From Methylonatrum kenyense (lineage in GTDB: Bacteria; Pseudomonadota; Gammaproteobacteria; Nitrococcales; Aquisalimonadaceae): a stretch of 64,000 nucleotides of DNA. The position numbers and the translations under genes were made by a program. Shown here one piece after another: positions 33,509 to 41,740 of the stretch. Location of the stretch: contig NZ_JALPKO010000010.1 of NCBI RefSeq assembly GCF_023195885.1, positions 36,665-100,664 of the forward strand, given 5' to 3'. Below the pieces are notes generated by a model. It did no database searches, had not been told where the DNA came from, and worked only from the letters and a program-made list of their open reading frames with translations. Numbering within the stretch: the first letter of the stretch is position 1; the number at the start of each line of letters is the position of its first letter.

Positions 33509-34323
33509 GACGCGCCGGCAGTGAAACGCGCCTTCGGACCGCCCCGTTGGTTCCGCTCTGCGCGGCGGACCTCGGTGGCCTGCATGAGATATTTGGCCAA
33601 CTCCGAAACCTCCGACCGACTCATTTCGCTGGTCTGCGCATACTTCAGCAGGAAGCGCAGCCGGCTGCTGCGCGAGAGGAATCGGGGACGCATCATGTTC
33701 AATTGCACAAGGTTCTTCCGCAGCCTTGCGTCGTTGTCGACTTTGCGGCTGGATTCGTTGTCGAGAAAGACGAAATTTCCACCGGGTCTTGGTGGTGACA
33801 GCAATACGTTACCCAGTCGCAGGTCCCCGTGCAGCCAACGCAGATGGTGCAGGCGTGCCACTTCCGCGGCGAATTCCCGTTGAACGGCCTGCCGATCCGT
33901 TACCGGCAGCAGCGGTGGTCCCAGGCGGCTCGAGATTAGCCGCGACAAGCTGTCGCCGGCCACCGCCCGCATCAGCAGGATCTCCCGCGTGCCATCCCAG
34001 CCGTGCGCCAACACCACTGGTGCATGGAAGCCGTCCGCTTCCAGTTCATGGCCACGCCGCACCGCGCGTACGCCACGGCTGCCGCGGAACAGGCTTTTCA
34101 ACAATTCCAGCGGGTCGCGTGGCAGGAACACCTTCAGCACCACATCCTCGCCCCGCCAGTGGCCGCGGGCGACACGGGCCTGGGCCGAACTGCTGAGTGC
34201 ATGCCAGCCGGACGGCGGTTCGCCGTTCAGCAATTGCCGGGCGACCATACGTAGGTCTCTGGGCAGGGGTTCGATACCCGGAATACTGGGACGAAAACCG
34301 AGCCAGGCGAGCAGGCGGGTCAT
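33505..34323 (-). CDS. Kinase of the LPS kinase superfamily
   Basis: 272 residues from ATG 34323. The frame stays open to 34620 through repeat sequence, which I exclude. WRGEDVVLKVFLPRDP holds the ATP lysine, LRWLHGDLRLGNVLLS the catalytic loop (Asp and Asn present) and NFVFLDNESSRKV the metal site, where the usual DFD or DLD reads LDNE. It is the first gene of the kinase-kinase-GT9-sulfotransferase operon and is separated from waaP by a 469-base palindromic repeat island. Confidence 0.82.
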   Translation of the reverse strand: MTRLLAWLGFRPSIPGIEPLPRDLRMVARQLLNGEPPSGWHALSSSAQARVARGHWRGEDVVLKVFLPRDPLELLKSLFRGSRGVRAVRRGHELEADGFHAPVVLAHGWDGTREILLMRAVAGDSLSRLISSRLGPPLLPVTDRQAVQREFAAEVARLHHLRWLHGDLRLGNVLLSPPRPGGNFVFLDNESSRKVDNDARLRKNLVQLNMMRPRFLSRSSRLRFLLKYAQTSEMSRSEVSELAKYLMQATEVRRAERNQRGGPKARFTAGAS

Positions 34324-34336
34324 CGGTGCCACCAGT

Positions 34337-34787
34337 GGGTGGGTTTTCGGACAGAAAAGGTTTTCGGTTTTCGGACCAAACCAGGAATAGCCCGTGCCAC
34401 CCGGATTGCCATGGCGTTTTCGTCTATGGCGTAGGGTGGAATAAGCGAAGCGATTCCACGCGGTGTGATCCCCCCCGAGCAGTCCACCCACGTCCACGCG
34501 ACACGACGCATGGCCGATTCGGCGTATGTGGTAACCGGCGATTTCGTGATTCGCATGTTGGTCAGATGGGCCGTGGGTTTTCGGACAACGAAGGTTTTCG
34601 GACAAGGAAGAGCGGCGCACCGTTTCCGAAAACCTTTTTTGTCGTCATTCCGCTCATCCGCGTGGATCCGCTGCGCTTGATCCACCCTACGAAAACCACG
34701 GAGACATCGCGCCGATTCCGATGCCCTGGATATCCCTTGACCTGGTCCGAAAACCGAAAACCTTCGTTGTCCGAAAACCCATCCCAC
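34337..34787 (+). repeat. Palindromic repeat island between waaP and the kinase operon
   Basis: The ends are near-perfect inverted repeats. 34341-34377 reads GGGTTTTCGGACA, AAAAGGTTTTCGG, TTTTCGGACC, and 34744-34780 carries the same order reversed and complemented. REP-A units at 34429-34470 and 34657-34691 lie about 88 bases inside each end, also inverted. A further TTTTCGGACAACGAAGG tandem pair is at 34576-34608. The island fills almost the whole gap and could fold into a long cruciform. No coding frame is convincing. Confidence 0.75.
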
Positions 34788-34792
34788 GCCCA

Positions 34793-35614
34793 TCACCCGT
34801 GCTCCTTGCGGTACTGCCAGCGGGCGCGCTCGGCGACGGCGCGCCAGAGGGCGGCGTCTTCCTCCAGGGTGTGGCGCAGGGGTTTGCCGGTGTAGAGCCG
34901 CATGAAGCGGAACAGGTCGCGGTCGCGCAGGCCGATGTCCATGGCCGAGAAATACAGGCCGCCGATGTCCTTGACCCGCGCCCGCATCGACAGTTTCTGG
35001 AAGCGTTGCACACGGTGCAGGTCCATCAGGTGCAGGCGCAGCGGCGAGTCCGGGTCCTTGCGCGGGTCGGCGCCGTTCAGGTCCAGCCGGAAATGGCAGA
35101 GGTAGAAATCCCGGTGGTGCAGGCCGTCCTGGTGCAGGATCCGGGCGATACGCGCGACCTCGCGGGTCAGGCGCAGCCGGAAATGCGCCGCCGGTGGCCG
35201 CTGGGGCCAGGCCAGGCATTCGTTCTCCAGGGTGATGGTCCGGCCCAGGTCGGCGGTGACGACAAAGGATTGCCGGCGGGCCGGGTTCCACTGGCTGCGA
35301 CGGCCGTAGGCCACCGGTGGCGTGGTCTGGATGCCGAGTGCGCGCAGGCGGTGGATGGCGGCCCATTCCCGTTCGGCGCCCAGCACCGGGATCCGGAACT
35401 GCAGCAGCTTGCGCAGGATGCGCGGCCAGGGCATGCCGTTATGGGTCTTGGCGAAATACCAGTGATCGCCAAGCTGGAAGCGGAAGGTGCGGCGTCCGTC
35501 CACCGCGCGGACCACATCGCCGTCCAGCCTCATGACCGCATCGAAGGGATCACCCGGCGGCAGCGCGGCGCGGAAGGCCGGCTCCATCTGCAATTCGTCG
35601 TGGCGCCGGATCAT
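34793..35614 (-). CDS. waaP: LPS core heptose(I) kinase
   Basis: 273 residues from ATG 35614, matching the 265 of E. coli WaaP. HWYFAKTHNGMPWPRILRKL holds the ATP lysine, HHRDFYLCHF the catalytic loop and LHLMDLHRVQRF the metal site. These are signature strings of WaaP, which phosphorylates heptose I and is needed for outer-membrane stability. It overlaps waaG by four bases (ATGA), giving waaF-waaG-waaP in one operon, as in Pseudomonas. No waaC lies beside it. Confidence 0.95.
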   Translation of the reverse strand: MIRRHDELQMEPAFRAALPPGDPFDAVMRLDGDVVRAVDGRRTFRFQLGDHWYFAKTHNGMPWPRILRKLLQFRIPVLGAEREWAAIHRLRALGIQTTPPVAYGRRSQWNPARRQSFVVTADLGRTITLENECLAWPQRPPAAHFRLRLTREVARIARILHQDGLHHRDFYLCHFRLDLNGADPRKDPDSPLRLHLMDLHRVQRFQKLSMRARVKDIGGLYFSAMDIGLRDRDLFRFMRLYTGKPLRHTLEEDAALWRAVAERARWQYRKEHG

Positions 35615-36747
35615 TCCGCCACCTCGCCATACTTCGGACCCTCGATCACCCGCACCGCGTGTTCGGCCCGGTTGCCGAGCTCGGTTTCGGCGGCGTAGGC
35701 AAGGGCGTTGGCACGCCATGCGTCGCGCTGCTTGCTGTCCAGCATTTCGCTCAGCGCCCGGTCCAGGGTCTCCTGCCGGAACGGCTCCGCGATCACCTGG
35801 CCGCATTCGGCTGCGCTGACATGCGCGGCATAACCGCAGTTTCCCGTGACCAGCGCGGGCAGTCCGGCGGCAATGGCCTCGACGATGGCGGTGCCGGTGT
35901 TCTCCTGGTAGGCCACATGCAGCAACAGGTCGGCGGCGAACAGGAAATCGGGCACGTCATCCCGGCCCTGCAGCAGATGTACCTGCTCGGCAAGGCCAAG
36001 CCGGCTTGCCAGACGACGGATCGGCCCGGGTTGGCCCTTGCCCAGCACATAAAGCTGGCTGCGTTGGCGCTTAGCATCGGGCAGGGCAGCCAGCGCGCGG
36101 ACCGCGCGGTCCACGCCCTTGCGCCGGTAGTCGGAGCCGACCATCAGCAGCAGCCGCTGATCGTCCGCAAGCCCGAGGTCTTGCCGCATCCGCCTGCGAC
36201 GTTCCGGATAATCGGCCGGCGCGAAGCGGTCCGGCGAGACATAGGGTGGCATCGGCCGGAAACGGTCGGGCCGCGTGTTGTACCAGTGCTGGAACAGCGG
36301 CTGCTCGGCCGGCGACAGCAGCAGGATGTGGTTGCGGGTGTTGGCCGCGAACACCGCCTGCTCGAAGGCGGCGAGCTGCTTGAAGCGCGCCGAGCGGCGA
36401 TACAGCCAGCCGCGGTGCATGGCCCGGTGCATCAGGCAGGGGTCGGCGTTGTAGTAGACGTCCAGCCCCGGCAGTTTGTTGAAGCCGACGATCCTGTCAT
36501 AGCCTCCCTGTCGCAGTCGCGGCTCCAGGGCCTCGGCGAAGCGGCGATAGCGTACGTGGTTGCGCCAGCCCCCCACCTCGACCCGTTCGATCCGCAGTGC
36601 CGGATGGCTCGGGTCCCAGCCCTCCCAGGCCAGCGTGAAGACGTCCACCTCATGACCGTGGGCCAGACACAGTTCGGTGATGCGCCGGAAATTGCGCTGC
36701 AGGCCGCCGTGGGGGAAATACTTGAACAGCAGTAGCGCCAGCCGCAT
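35611..36747 (-). CDS. waaG: LPS core glucosyltransferase I
   Basis: 378 residues from ATG 36747; E. coli WaaG has 374. MRLALLLFKYFPHGGLQRNF is the typical N-terminal loop, YYNADPCLMHRAMHRGW a WaaG hallmark, and YQENTGTAIVEAIAAGLPAL carries the EX7E donor motif. It adds glucose to heptose II of the inner core, using UDP-glucose at the cytoplasmic face of the inner membrane. Start and stop overlap waaF and waaP respectively. Confidence 0.95.
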   Translation of the reverse strand: MRLALLLFKYFPHGGLQRNFRRITELCLAHGHEVDVFTLAWEGWDPSHPALRIERVEVGGWRNHVRYRRFAEALEPRLRQGGYDRIVGFNKLPGLDVYYNADPCLMHRAMHRGWLYRRSARFKQLAAFEQAVFAANTRNHILLLSPAEQPLFQHWYNTRPDRFRPMPPYVSPDRFAPADYPERRRRMRQDLGLADDQRLLLMVGSDYRRKGVDRAVRALAALPDAKRQRSQLYVLGKGQPGPIRRLASRLGLAEQVHLLQGRDDVPDFLFAADLLLHVAYQENTGTAIVEAIAAGLPALVTGNCGYAAHVSAAECGQVIAEPFRQETLDRALSEMLDSKQRDAWRANALAYAAETELGNRAEHAVRVIEGPKYGEVAE

Positions 36748-37793
36748 CAGCCCGGCTCCTGCTGCAGCAGTTCCTCTGCAGCCAGATGCACGCGATCCGG
36801 GTCGAGTTGGCGCAGGCAGTTCAGGTGTCCCAGCGGGCATTCGCGCTGGAAGCAGGGGCTGCAGTCCAGGCCCAGGCTCAGGATCCGTGCCTGGGGGTTC
36901 ATCGGCGGCGTGTAGTCGGGATCGGAGGAGCCGTAGAGGGCCACCAGCCGGGTGCCGGTGGCAGCGGCGATGTGCATCAGGCCGGAATCGTTGCTGACCA
37001 CCAGATCCGCCACGGCCAGCAGGTCGATGGCCTGTGCCAGACTGGTGCGTCCGGCCAGCACGGCCGCACCCTGGGCGCGATCACGGATCGACTGGCAGAT
37101 GGCCCGGTCCTTGTCGGAGCCCAGCAGCCAGACCTGCCAGCCCTGCTGCAGGCGACGACGGGCGATATCCGCATAGTATTCGGCTGGCCAGCGCTTGGCC
37201 GGGCCGTATTCGGCTCCCGGGCACAGGGCCAGAACCGGACTGCCGTCCTCGGCCAGGTCCAGCGCCACACGCGCATCATGCGCGCCTTCGACGGAGGCGG
37301 CGAGGCGGGGTATCGGGATCGGATCGGGCAGCGGCTCGCCGGCAGCAAAGCCCAGCGACAGGAAGCGGTCCACGGTCCGGTAGGCGGCCTGCTTGCGATC
37401 CCGCAGATCGTTCAGCAGCGCGAAGCGGAGCTCGCCGCGGAAGCCGGTACGCAGCGGGATGCCGGCGGCGCGCAATGGCAGCGCCGCCTTGGCCGAGCGC
37501 GGCAGCACGATGCCCTGCCGGTACTGCCGGTCGCGCAGTCGGCGACCCAGCGCCCAGCGTCGGCGCAGCGCGCGTTCGCCATGCGCCACCGGCAGGCTGA
37601 TGGCCTCGCGCACTTCTGGCATGCGTGCCAGCAGCGGCATGCTCCAGGGCGGCGCAATCACATCGACGGCCGGTTGTCCGGGCCGTGCGCGCAGGGCCAT
37701 GAACAGGCTCTGTGCCAGCACCATGTCGCCCACCCAGGCAGGGCCCACTACCAGCACGGCGGCATTGCTGTTACTTGTCGGCAGGCGTGTCAT
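36747..37793 (-). CDS. waaF: ADP-heptose:LPS heptosyltransferase II
   Basis: 348 residues from ATG 37793, exactly the usual length. VLVVGPAWVGDMVLAQSLFM has the catalytic Asp in WVGDM, LCPGAEYGPAKRWPAEYYAD the family block, and VSNDSGLMHIAAATGTRLVA the ADP-heptose site. Cysteines in LDCSPCFQRECPLGHLNCLR are also typical of WaaF. It adds heptose II to the core. The first gene of the waaF-G-P operon, it lies 52 bases after the dxs stop on the same strand. Confidence 0.96.
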   Translation of the reverse strand: MTRLPTSNSNAAVLVVGPAWVGDMVLAQSLFMALRARPGQPAVDVIAPPWSMPLLARMPEVREAISLPVAHGERALRRRWALGRRLRDRQYRQGIVLPRSAKAALPLRAAGIPLRTGFRGELRFALLNDLRDRKQAAYRTVDRFLSLGFAAGEPLPDPIPIPRLAASVEGAHDARVALDLAEDGSPVLALCPGAEYGPAKRWPAEYYADIARRRLQQGWQVWLLGSDKDRAICQSIRDRAQGAAVLAGRTSLAQAIDLLAVADLVVSNDSGLMHIAAATGTRLVALYGSSDPDYTPPMNPQARILSLGLDCSPCFQRECPLGHLNCLRQLDPDRVHLAAEELLQQEPG

Positions 37794-37845
37794 GGCGGCG
37801 ATTGTAGCGCGAGCCGTGATTCCGGGGGCGGTCCGTCCGTGTTGC

Positions 37846-39732
37846 TCAGCTGCGTTCCAGGATGCCCGGTTGCTGTTCCGCGAAGCGACGGATGCGGCGC
37901 AGCAGGCCGTTGGCATCAAGGCCCGCCGCCTGCAGCAGGTCCTCGCGGCTGCCGTGGGGCAGGTAGTTGTCGGCCAGGCCGATGTGCCGGATCGGCACCT
38001 GCAGGCCGCGCTCGGCCAGCCATTCGGCGACGCCACTGCCCGCGCCGCCAGCCACGGCGTTTTCCTCCACCGTGACCAGCAGTTTGTGCCCGGCTGCCAT
38101 GCGTTCGATCATCGGTCCGTCCAGCGGTTTGACGAATCGCATGTTGACCAGGCTGGCATCCAGCTCCTCGGCCGCCGCCGCGGCGGCCGGCACCAGGCTG
38201 CCGAAGGCAAGGATGGCGATGCCCCGCCCCTGTCGCCGCAACTCGGCCTGCCCCAGGGGCAGTTCCTCCAGATCCTCGGGTACGGCCACGCCCGGGCCGC
38301 CGCCGCGCGGGTAGCGGATCGCCGAGGGCCCCTCCAGGCGATAGCCGGTGCTCAGCATGCGCCGGCACTCCGCCTCGTCGGCCGGCGCCATCACCGTCAT
38401 GTTGGGGATACAGCGCAGGTAGCTCAGGTCGAAGGATCCGGCATGGGTCGCGCCGTCCGGACCCACCAGTCCGGCACGGTCAATGGCGAAAACCACCGGC
38501 AGGTTCTGTAGCGCGACGTCGTGGATCAACTGGTCATAGCCGCGCTGCAGGAAGGTGGAGTAGATCGCGACCACCGGACGCAGTCCCTCGCAGGCCATGC
38601 CGGCCGCCAGGGTCACCGCATGTTGTTCGGCGATGCCGACATCGAAGTACTGCCCGGGGTGTTCCTTCGAGAAGCGGACCATGCCGGACCCTTCGCGCAT
38701 GGCCGGTGTGATTGCGGCAAGGCGCTGGTCCCGGGCTGCCATGTCACACAACCAGTCGCCGAATACCTGGCTGTAGCTGACCGCGCCCGGGCGGCCGGAG
38801 GGTTGCAGGCCGTGGGAGGGATCGAACGGGCTGACGCCGTGATAGCCCACCGGATCGTTTTCGGCCGGGTCATAACCCTTGCCCTTGCGGGTCACGACAT
38901 GCAGCAGCCGCGGCCCCTTCTGCCGGCGGAGATTGCGCAGCACGTCCACCAGGGCGTCCATGTCATGGCCGTCCACCGGGCCGTAGTAATCGATGTTCAA
39001 CGCCTCGAACAGGCTGCTGGGCGAGGCAGCCAGGCTTTTCACCTGCGCTTCGACGCGGCCGGCCAGTTCCCGGGCCGAGGGCAACTGATCGAGTACCCGT
39101 TTGCCGCCCTCGCGCAGACCGCGTGCGATACGCCCGGAGAGCAGCCGGGTCAGGTGGCCGGTCAGGGCGCCGACATTGGGCGAGATCGACATCTCGTTGT
39201 CGTTGAGAATGATCAGCAGGTCGGCCTCCGCATCGCCGGCATGGTCCATGGCCTCGAAGGCCATGCCGCCTGTCATCGCGCCGTCACCAATGATCGCCAC
39301 GGCGCGGCTGTCGCTGCCGTTGCTGCGGGCCGCCAGGGCCATGCCCAGGGCGGCGCTGATCGAGGTGCTGGAATGACCGGTACCGAAACAGTCGTAGGGG
39401 CTTTCCTCGCGCTTGGGGAACGGCGACAGGCCGCCGGTCTTGCGAATACTGGCCAGTTGTTGCCGGCGGCCGGTGAGGATCTTGTGCGGGTAGGTCTGAT
39501 GGCCCACGTCCCAGACCAGCCGGTCCTGCGGTGTCTGATAGATGTAGTGCAGCGCGATGGTCAGCTCCACGGTGCCGAGCCCGGCGCCGAGGTGGCCGCC
39601 GTTCTGCGCCACCGTCTCCAGCAGATAGCTGCGAAGCTCCTCGGCCAGCGGCGCCAGCCGGCTCGCTGGCAGGGCGCGCAGATCCTCCGGATGGTCGATT
39701 GTCTCCAGCAGAGGGTAGGTGTTCTGGCGCAT
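37846..39732 (-). CDS. dxs: 1-deoxy-D-xylulose-5-phosphate synthase
   Basis: 628 residues from ATG 39732; GTG 39738 adds two. It condenses pyruvate and glyceraldehyde 3-phosphate, using thiamine diphosphate, for isoprenoid, thiamine and PLP synthesis. [20 protein letters not shown], the ThDP site [18 protein letters not shown] followed by [30 protein letters not shown] with the catalytic Glu, and YPRGGGPG are all conserved. It is divergent from purE with 87 bases between starts. Its product feeds undecaprenol, the carrier used by the glycan enzymes here. Confidence 0.97.
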   Translation of the reverse strand: MRQNTYPLLETIDHPEDLRALPASRLAPLAEELRSYLLETVAQNGGHLGAGLGTVELTIALHYIYQTPQDRLVWDVGHQTYPHKILTGRRQQLASIRKTGGLSPFPKREESPYDCFGTGHSSTSISAALGMALAARSNGSDSRAVAIIGDGAMTGGMAFEAMDHAGDAEADLLIILNDNEMSISPNVGALTGHLTRLLSGRIARGLREGGKRVLDQLPSARELAGRVEAQVKSLAASPSSLFEALNIDYYGPVDGHDMDALVDVLRNLRRQKGPRLLHVVTRKGKGYDPAENDPVGYHGVSPFDPSHGLQPSGRPGAVSYSQVFGDWLCDMAARDQRLAAITPAMREGSGMVRFSKEHPGQYFDVGIAEQHAVTLAAGMACEGLRPVVAIYSTFLQRGYDQLIHDVALQNLPVVFAIDRAGLVGPDGATHAGSFDLSYLRCIPNMTVMAPADEAECRRMLSTGYRLEGPSAIRYPRGGGPGVAVPEDLEELPLGQAELRRQGRGIAILAFGSLVPAAAAAAEELDASLVNMRFVKPLDGPMIERMAAGHKLLVTVEENAVAGGAGSGVAEWLAERGLQVPIRHIGLADNYLPHGSREDLLQAAGLDANGLLRRIRRFAEQQPGILERS

Positions 39733-39776
39733 CAGCACCTCACTGGTCAGTCATGGATTCGCTTTGCCCCGGCAGA

Positions 39777-39785
39777 TGCTAAAAT
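39777..39785 (+). promoter_or_regulatory. Possible extended -10 promoter of purEK
   Basis: TGCTAAAAT (39777-39785) fits TGN plus a -10 hexamer 35 bases before the purE start. A matching -35 is poor. The short dxs-purE divergent gap makes a promoter here likely. Confidence 0.35.
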
Positions 39786-39819
39786 CCTCGCCTTTTTCCG
39801 GCCATCCGGAGATGGAAGC

Positions 39820-40308
39820 ATGAGCGAGCAGCCGCTGGTAGGCGTGATCATGGGCAGCACGTCCGATTGGGACACCATGTCACAGGCACACAAGGTGCTG
39901 GAAGAATTCGATGTGCCGCATGAGTGTCGTGTGGTGTCCGCGCACCGGACCCCGGACCTGATGCAACGCTACGCCGCCGAGGCGGAAGAACGCGGCCTCC
40001 GCGTCATCATAGCGGGTGCCGGTGGTGCCGCCCACCTGCCGGGGATGGTTGCGGCGCAGACCGTGCTGCCGGTGCTTGGCGTGCCGGTGGAGAGCCAGAG
40101 CCTGAAGGGTGTTGATTCACTCTATTCCATTGTGCAGATGCCGGGAGGCGTGCCGGTGGGCACCCTGGCAATCGGCAAGCCCGGCGCCCGCAATGCGGGC
40201 TTGCTGGCGGTCTCGATCCTGGCCAATGAGGATCCGGTACTGCGCGAGCGCCTGAAACAGTTCCGTGCGCTTCAGGCCCAGTCCGTGTTGGAGGCGGAGT
40301 TGCCATGA
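39820..40308 (+). CDS. purE: N5-carboxyaminoimidazole ribonucleotide mutase
   Basis: 162 residues from ATG 39820. [13 protein letters not shown] is the class I PurE signature, SAHRTPDLM holds the catalytic His, and [16 protein letters not shown] and [20 protein letters not shown] follow in order. It converts N5-CAIR to CAIR in purine synthesis. The longer frame upstream (from 38521) is only open sequence antisense to dxs. The stop overlaps the purK start by four bases. Confidence 0.97.
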   Translation: MSEQPLVGVIMGSTSDWDTMSQAHKVLEEFDVPHECRVVSAHRTPDLMQRYAAEAEERGLRVIIAGAGGAAHLPGMVAAQTVLPVLGVPVESQSLKGVDSLYSIVQMPGGVPVGTLAIGKPGARNAGLLAVSILANEDPVLRERLKQFRALQAQSVLEAELP

Positions 40309-41447
40309 GCAGTCGGCCAATCCTTCCCGGCGCCACCATCGGCGTGCTCGGCAGCGGCCAGCTCGGCCGCATGTTTGCGGTCGCCGCCCGTCGCATGGGT
40401 TATCGGGTGCATACCCTGTCGCCGGCAGAAGACTCGCCAACCGGGCATCTGGCCGACCGGGAGGTGACGGCCGCCTACGATGACCTGGATGCGGTGGCCG
40501 ATTTCGCCCGCCAGGTGGATGTCATTACCTTCGAGTTCGAGAACGTGCTTGCGGCCACCACCGACTGTGCCGCACGGCACGCACCGGTGCGCCCGGCCGG
40601 TGAGGTATTGCAGGTCTGCCAGCACCGGCTGCACGAAAAGACCTGGCTGCAGCGCCAGGGTTTTCCGGTGACCCCGTTCCGGCGCGTCGCCAGCCTGGAC
40701 GACCTGCGCGAGGCGGCCGAAGCGCTGGGCCTGCCCGCGGTGCTGAAGACCGCCGGTTTCGGCTATGACGGCAAGGGCCAGGTGGGGTTGACGGCACCGG
40801 AGCAACTGGACGCCGCCTGGCAGGAGATGGCCGGTGCCGAAGCGGTGCTCGAGGCATTCGTGCCGTTCGAACGCGAGGTTTCGGTGACCGCCGCCCGGGG
40901 GCTGGATGGCAGGTTCTGTCACTGGGGCGTGGTCGAGAACGAACATCGCAATCATGTGCTGGACGTGTCCACGCCGGAGGCCCCGGTGCCCGAGCCGGTG
41001 CGGCGTGAGGCCATTGAGGTGGCCCACGGCATTCTCGATGATCTCAACGTGGTCGGCGTGCTCTGCGTGGAGTTCTTTATCGGCCCCGGTGATCGGCTGC
41101 TGGTCAATGAGCTGGCGCCTCGGCCTCACAACTCGGGGCATTTCACCTTCGATGCCAGCGTCACCAGCCAGTTCGAGCAGCAGGTGCGGGCGGTTTGCGG
41201 ACTGCCGCTGGGCTCCACGGCCCTGCTGCGGCCCGCCAGCATGGTCAACCTGCTCGGCGACCTGTGGGCCGATGGCGAGCCGAACTGGGCCGCCGCGCTG
41301 ACTCAACCGGCGGTGAAACTGCATCTCTACGGCAAGGCGGAACCCAGACCGGGCCGCAAGATGGGCCACATGGTCGCCTTCGGCGCCGATCGCGACGACG
41401 CCCGCAACCGCGCCCGCCACGCCCGCAACGCCCTAGGGAAATGCTGA
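40305..41447 (+). CDS. purK: N5-carboxyaminoimidazole ribonucleotide synthase
   Basis: 380 residues, ATP-grasp enzyme that makes N5-CAIR from AIR, ATP and bicarbonate. [40 protein letters not shown] and [17 protein letters not shown] are conserved PurK blocks. The C-terminus [15 protein letters not shown] is complete. The last five codons (Ala-Leu-Gly-Lys-Cys) and TGA run into the left end of the terminal-inverted-repeat element at 41433. The element thus supplies the stop codon and has probably replaced the original end. Essential residues are upstream, so activity is likely kept. Confidence 0.96.
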   Translation: MSSRPILPGATIGVLGSGQLGRMFAVAARRMGYRVHTLSPAEDSPTGHLADREVTAAYDDLDAVADFARQVDVITFEFENVLAATTDCAARHAPVRPAGEVLQVCQHRLHEKTWLQRQGFPVTPFRRVASLDDLREAAEALGLPAVLKTAGFGYDGKGQVGLTAPEQLDAAWQEMAGAEAVLEAFVPFEREVSVTAARGLDGRFCHWGVVENEHRNHVLDVSTPEAPVPEPVRREAIEVAHGILDDLNVVGVLCVEFFIGPGDRLLVNELAPRPHNSGHFTFDASVTSQFEQQVRAVCGLPLGSTALLRPASMVNLLGDLWADGEPNWAAALTQPAVKLHLYGKAEPRPGRKMGHMVAFGADRDDARNRARHARNALGKC

Positions 41448-41629
41448 TCTATTCTCACGCCTGCGCCCGAGACCGGTTTTGGTCATCTGGCAAGGCGCGG
41501 TGCCGATTCGGTAGAGGTGTAGGGTGGGTCCGCTGCGCTTAATGCACCCGACGTCTCGTGCGCAGCGCGCCTTGCCTCGGAAAAAATGCGGACTCCAACG
41601 CAGGCGCGGGAATAGATCAGCATTTCCCT
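41435..41629 (+). mobile_element. Terminal-inverted-repeat element without transposase (195 bases)
   Basis: The outer 22 bases at 41433-41454 and 41610-41631 are perfect inverted repeats (AGGGAAATGCTGATCTATTC core with CTAG at the border). Similarity continues inward through CGCCTGCG and GGCAAGGCGCG. The interior holds one chimeric REP-A unit (GTAGGGTGGGTCCGCTGCGC then TTAATGCACCC). No coding capacity. CTAG borders recall the YTAR targets of IS5-group transposases, but the parent element is not identified. Related copies are at 49546-49911 and 24116-24195. Confidence 0.85.
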
Positions 41630-41631
41630 AG

Positions 41632-41667
41632 CCCTAAAACGTAAAACATTAGACGTTAAACGCGCGC
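41632..41667 (+). repeat. AT-rich AAAACGT motif (copy 1)
   Basis: CCTAAAACGTAAAACATTAG then ACGTTAAACG lies between the element and rdgC. Similar sequences occur at 42636-42711 and 60273-60356, all intergenic. Confidence 0.6.
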
Positions 41668-41740
41668 TATCGCCCCATGCCTCGCGGCGCTCCGAGGCCC
41701 CCTGAACACCGAAACCTGAAAACGGAAACCTTTCTCCATC

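Noticed and set aside
36786-38075. A 429-codon plus-strand frame over waaF
   Set aside because: Shadow of waaF and the end of dxs; no domain.
38521-39819. Long plus-strand frame joined to purE
   Set aside because: Antisense to dxs. PurE homology begins only at ATG 39820, which has the correct N-terminus.
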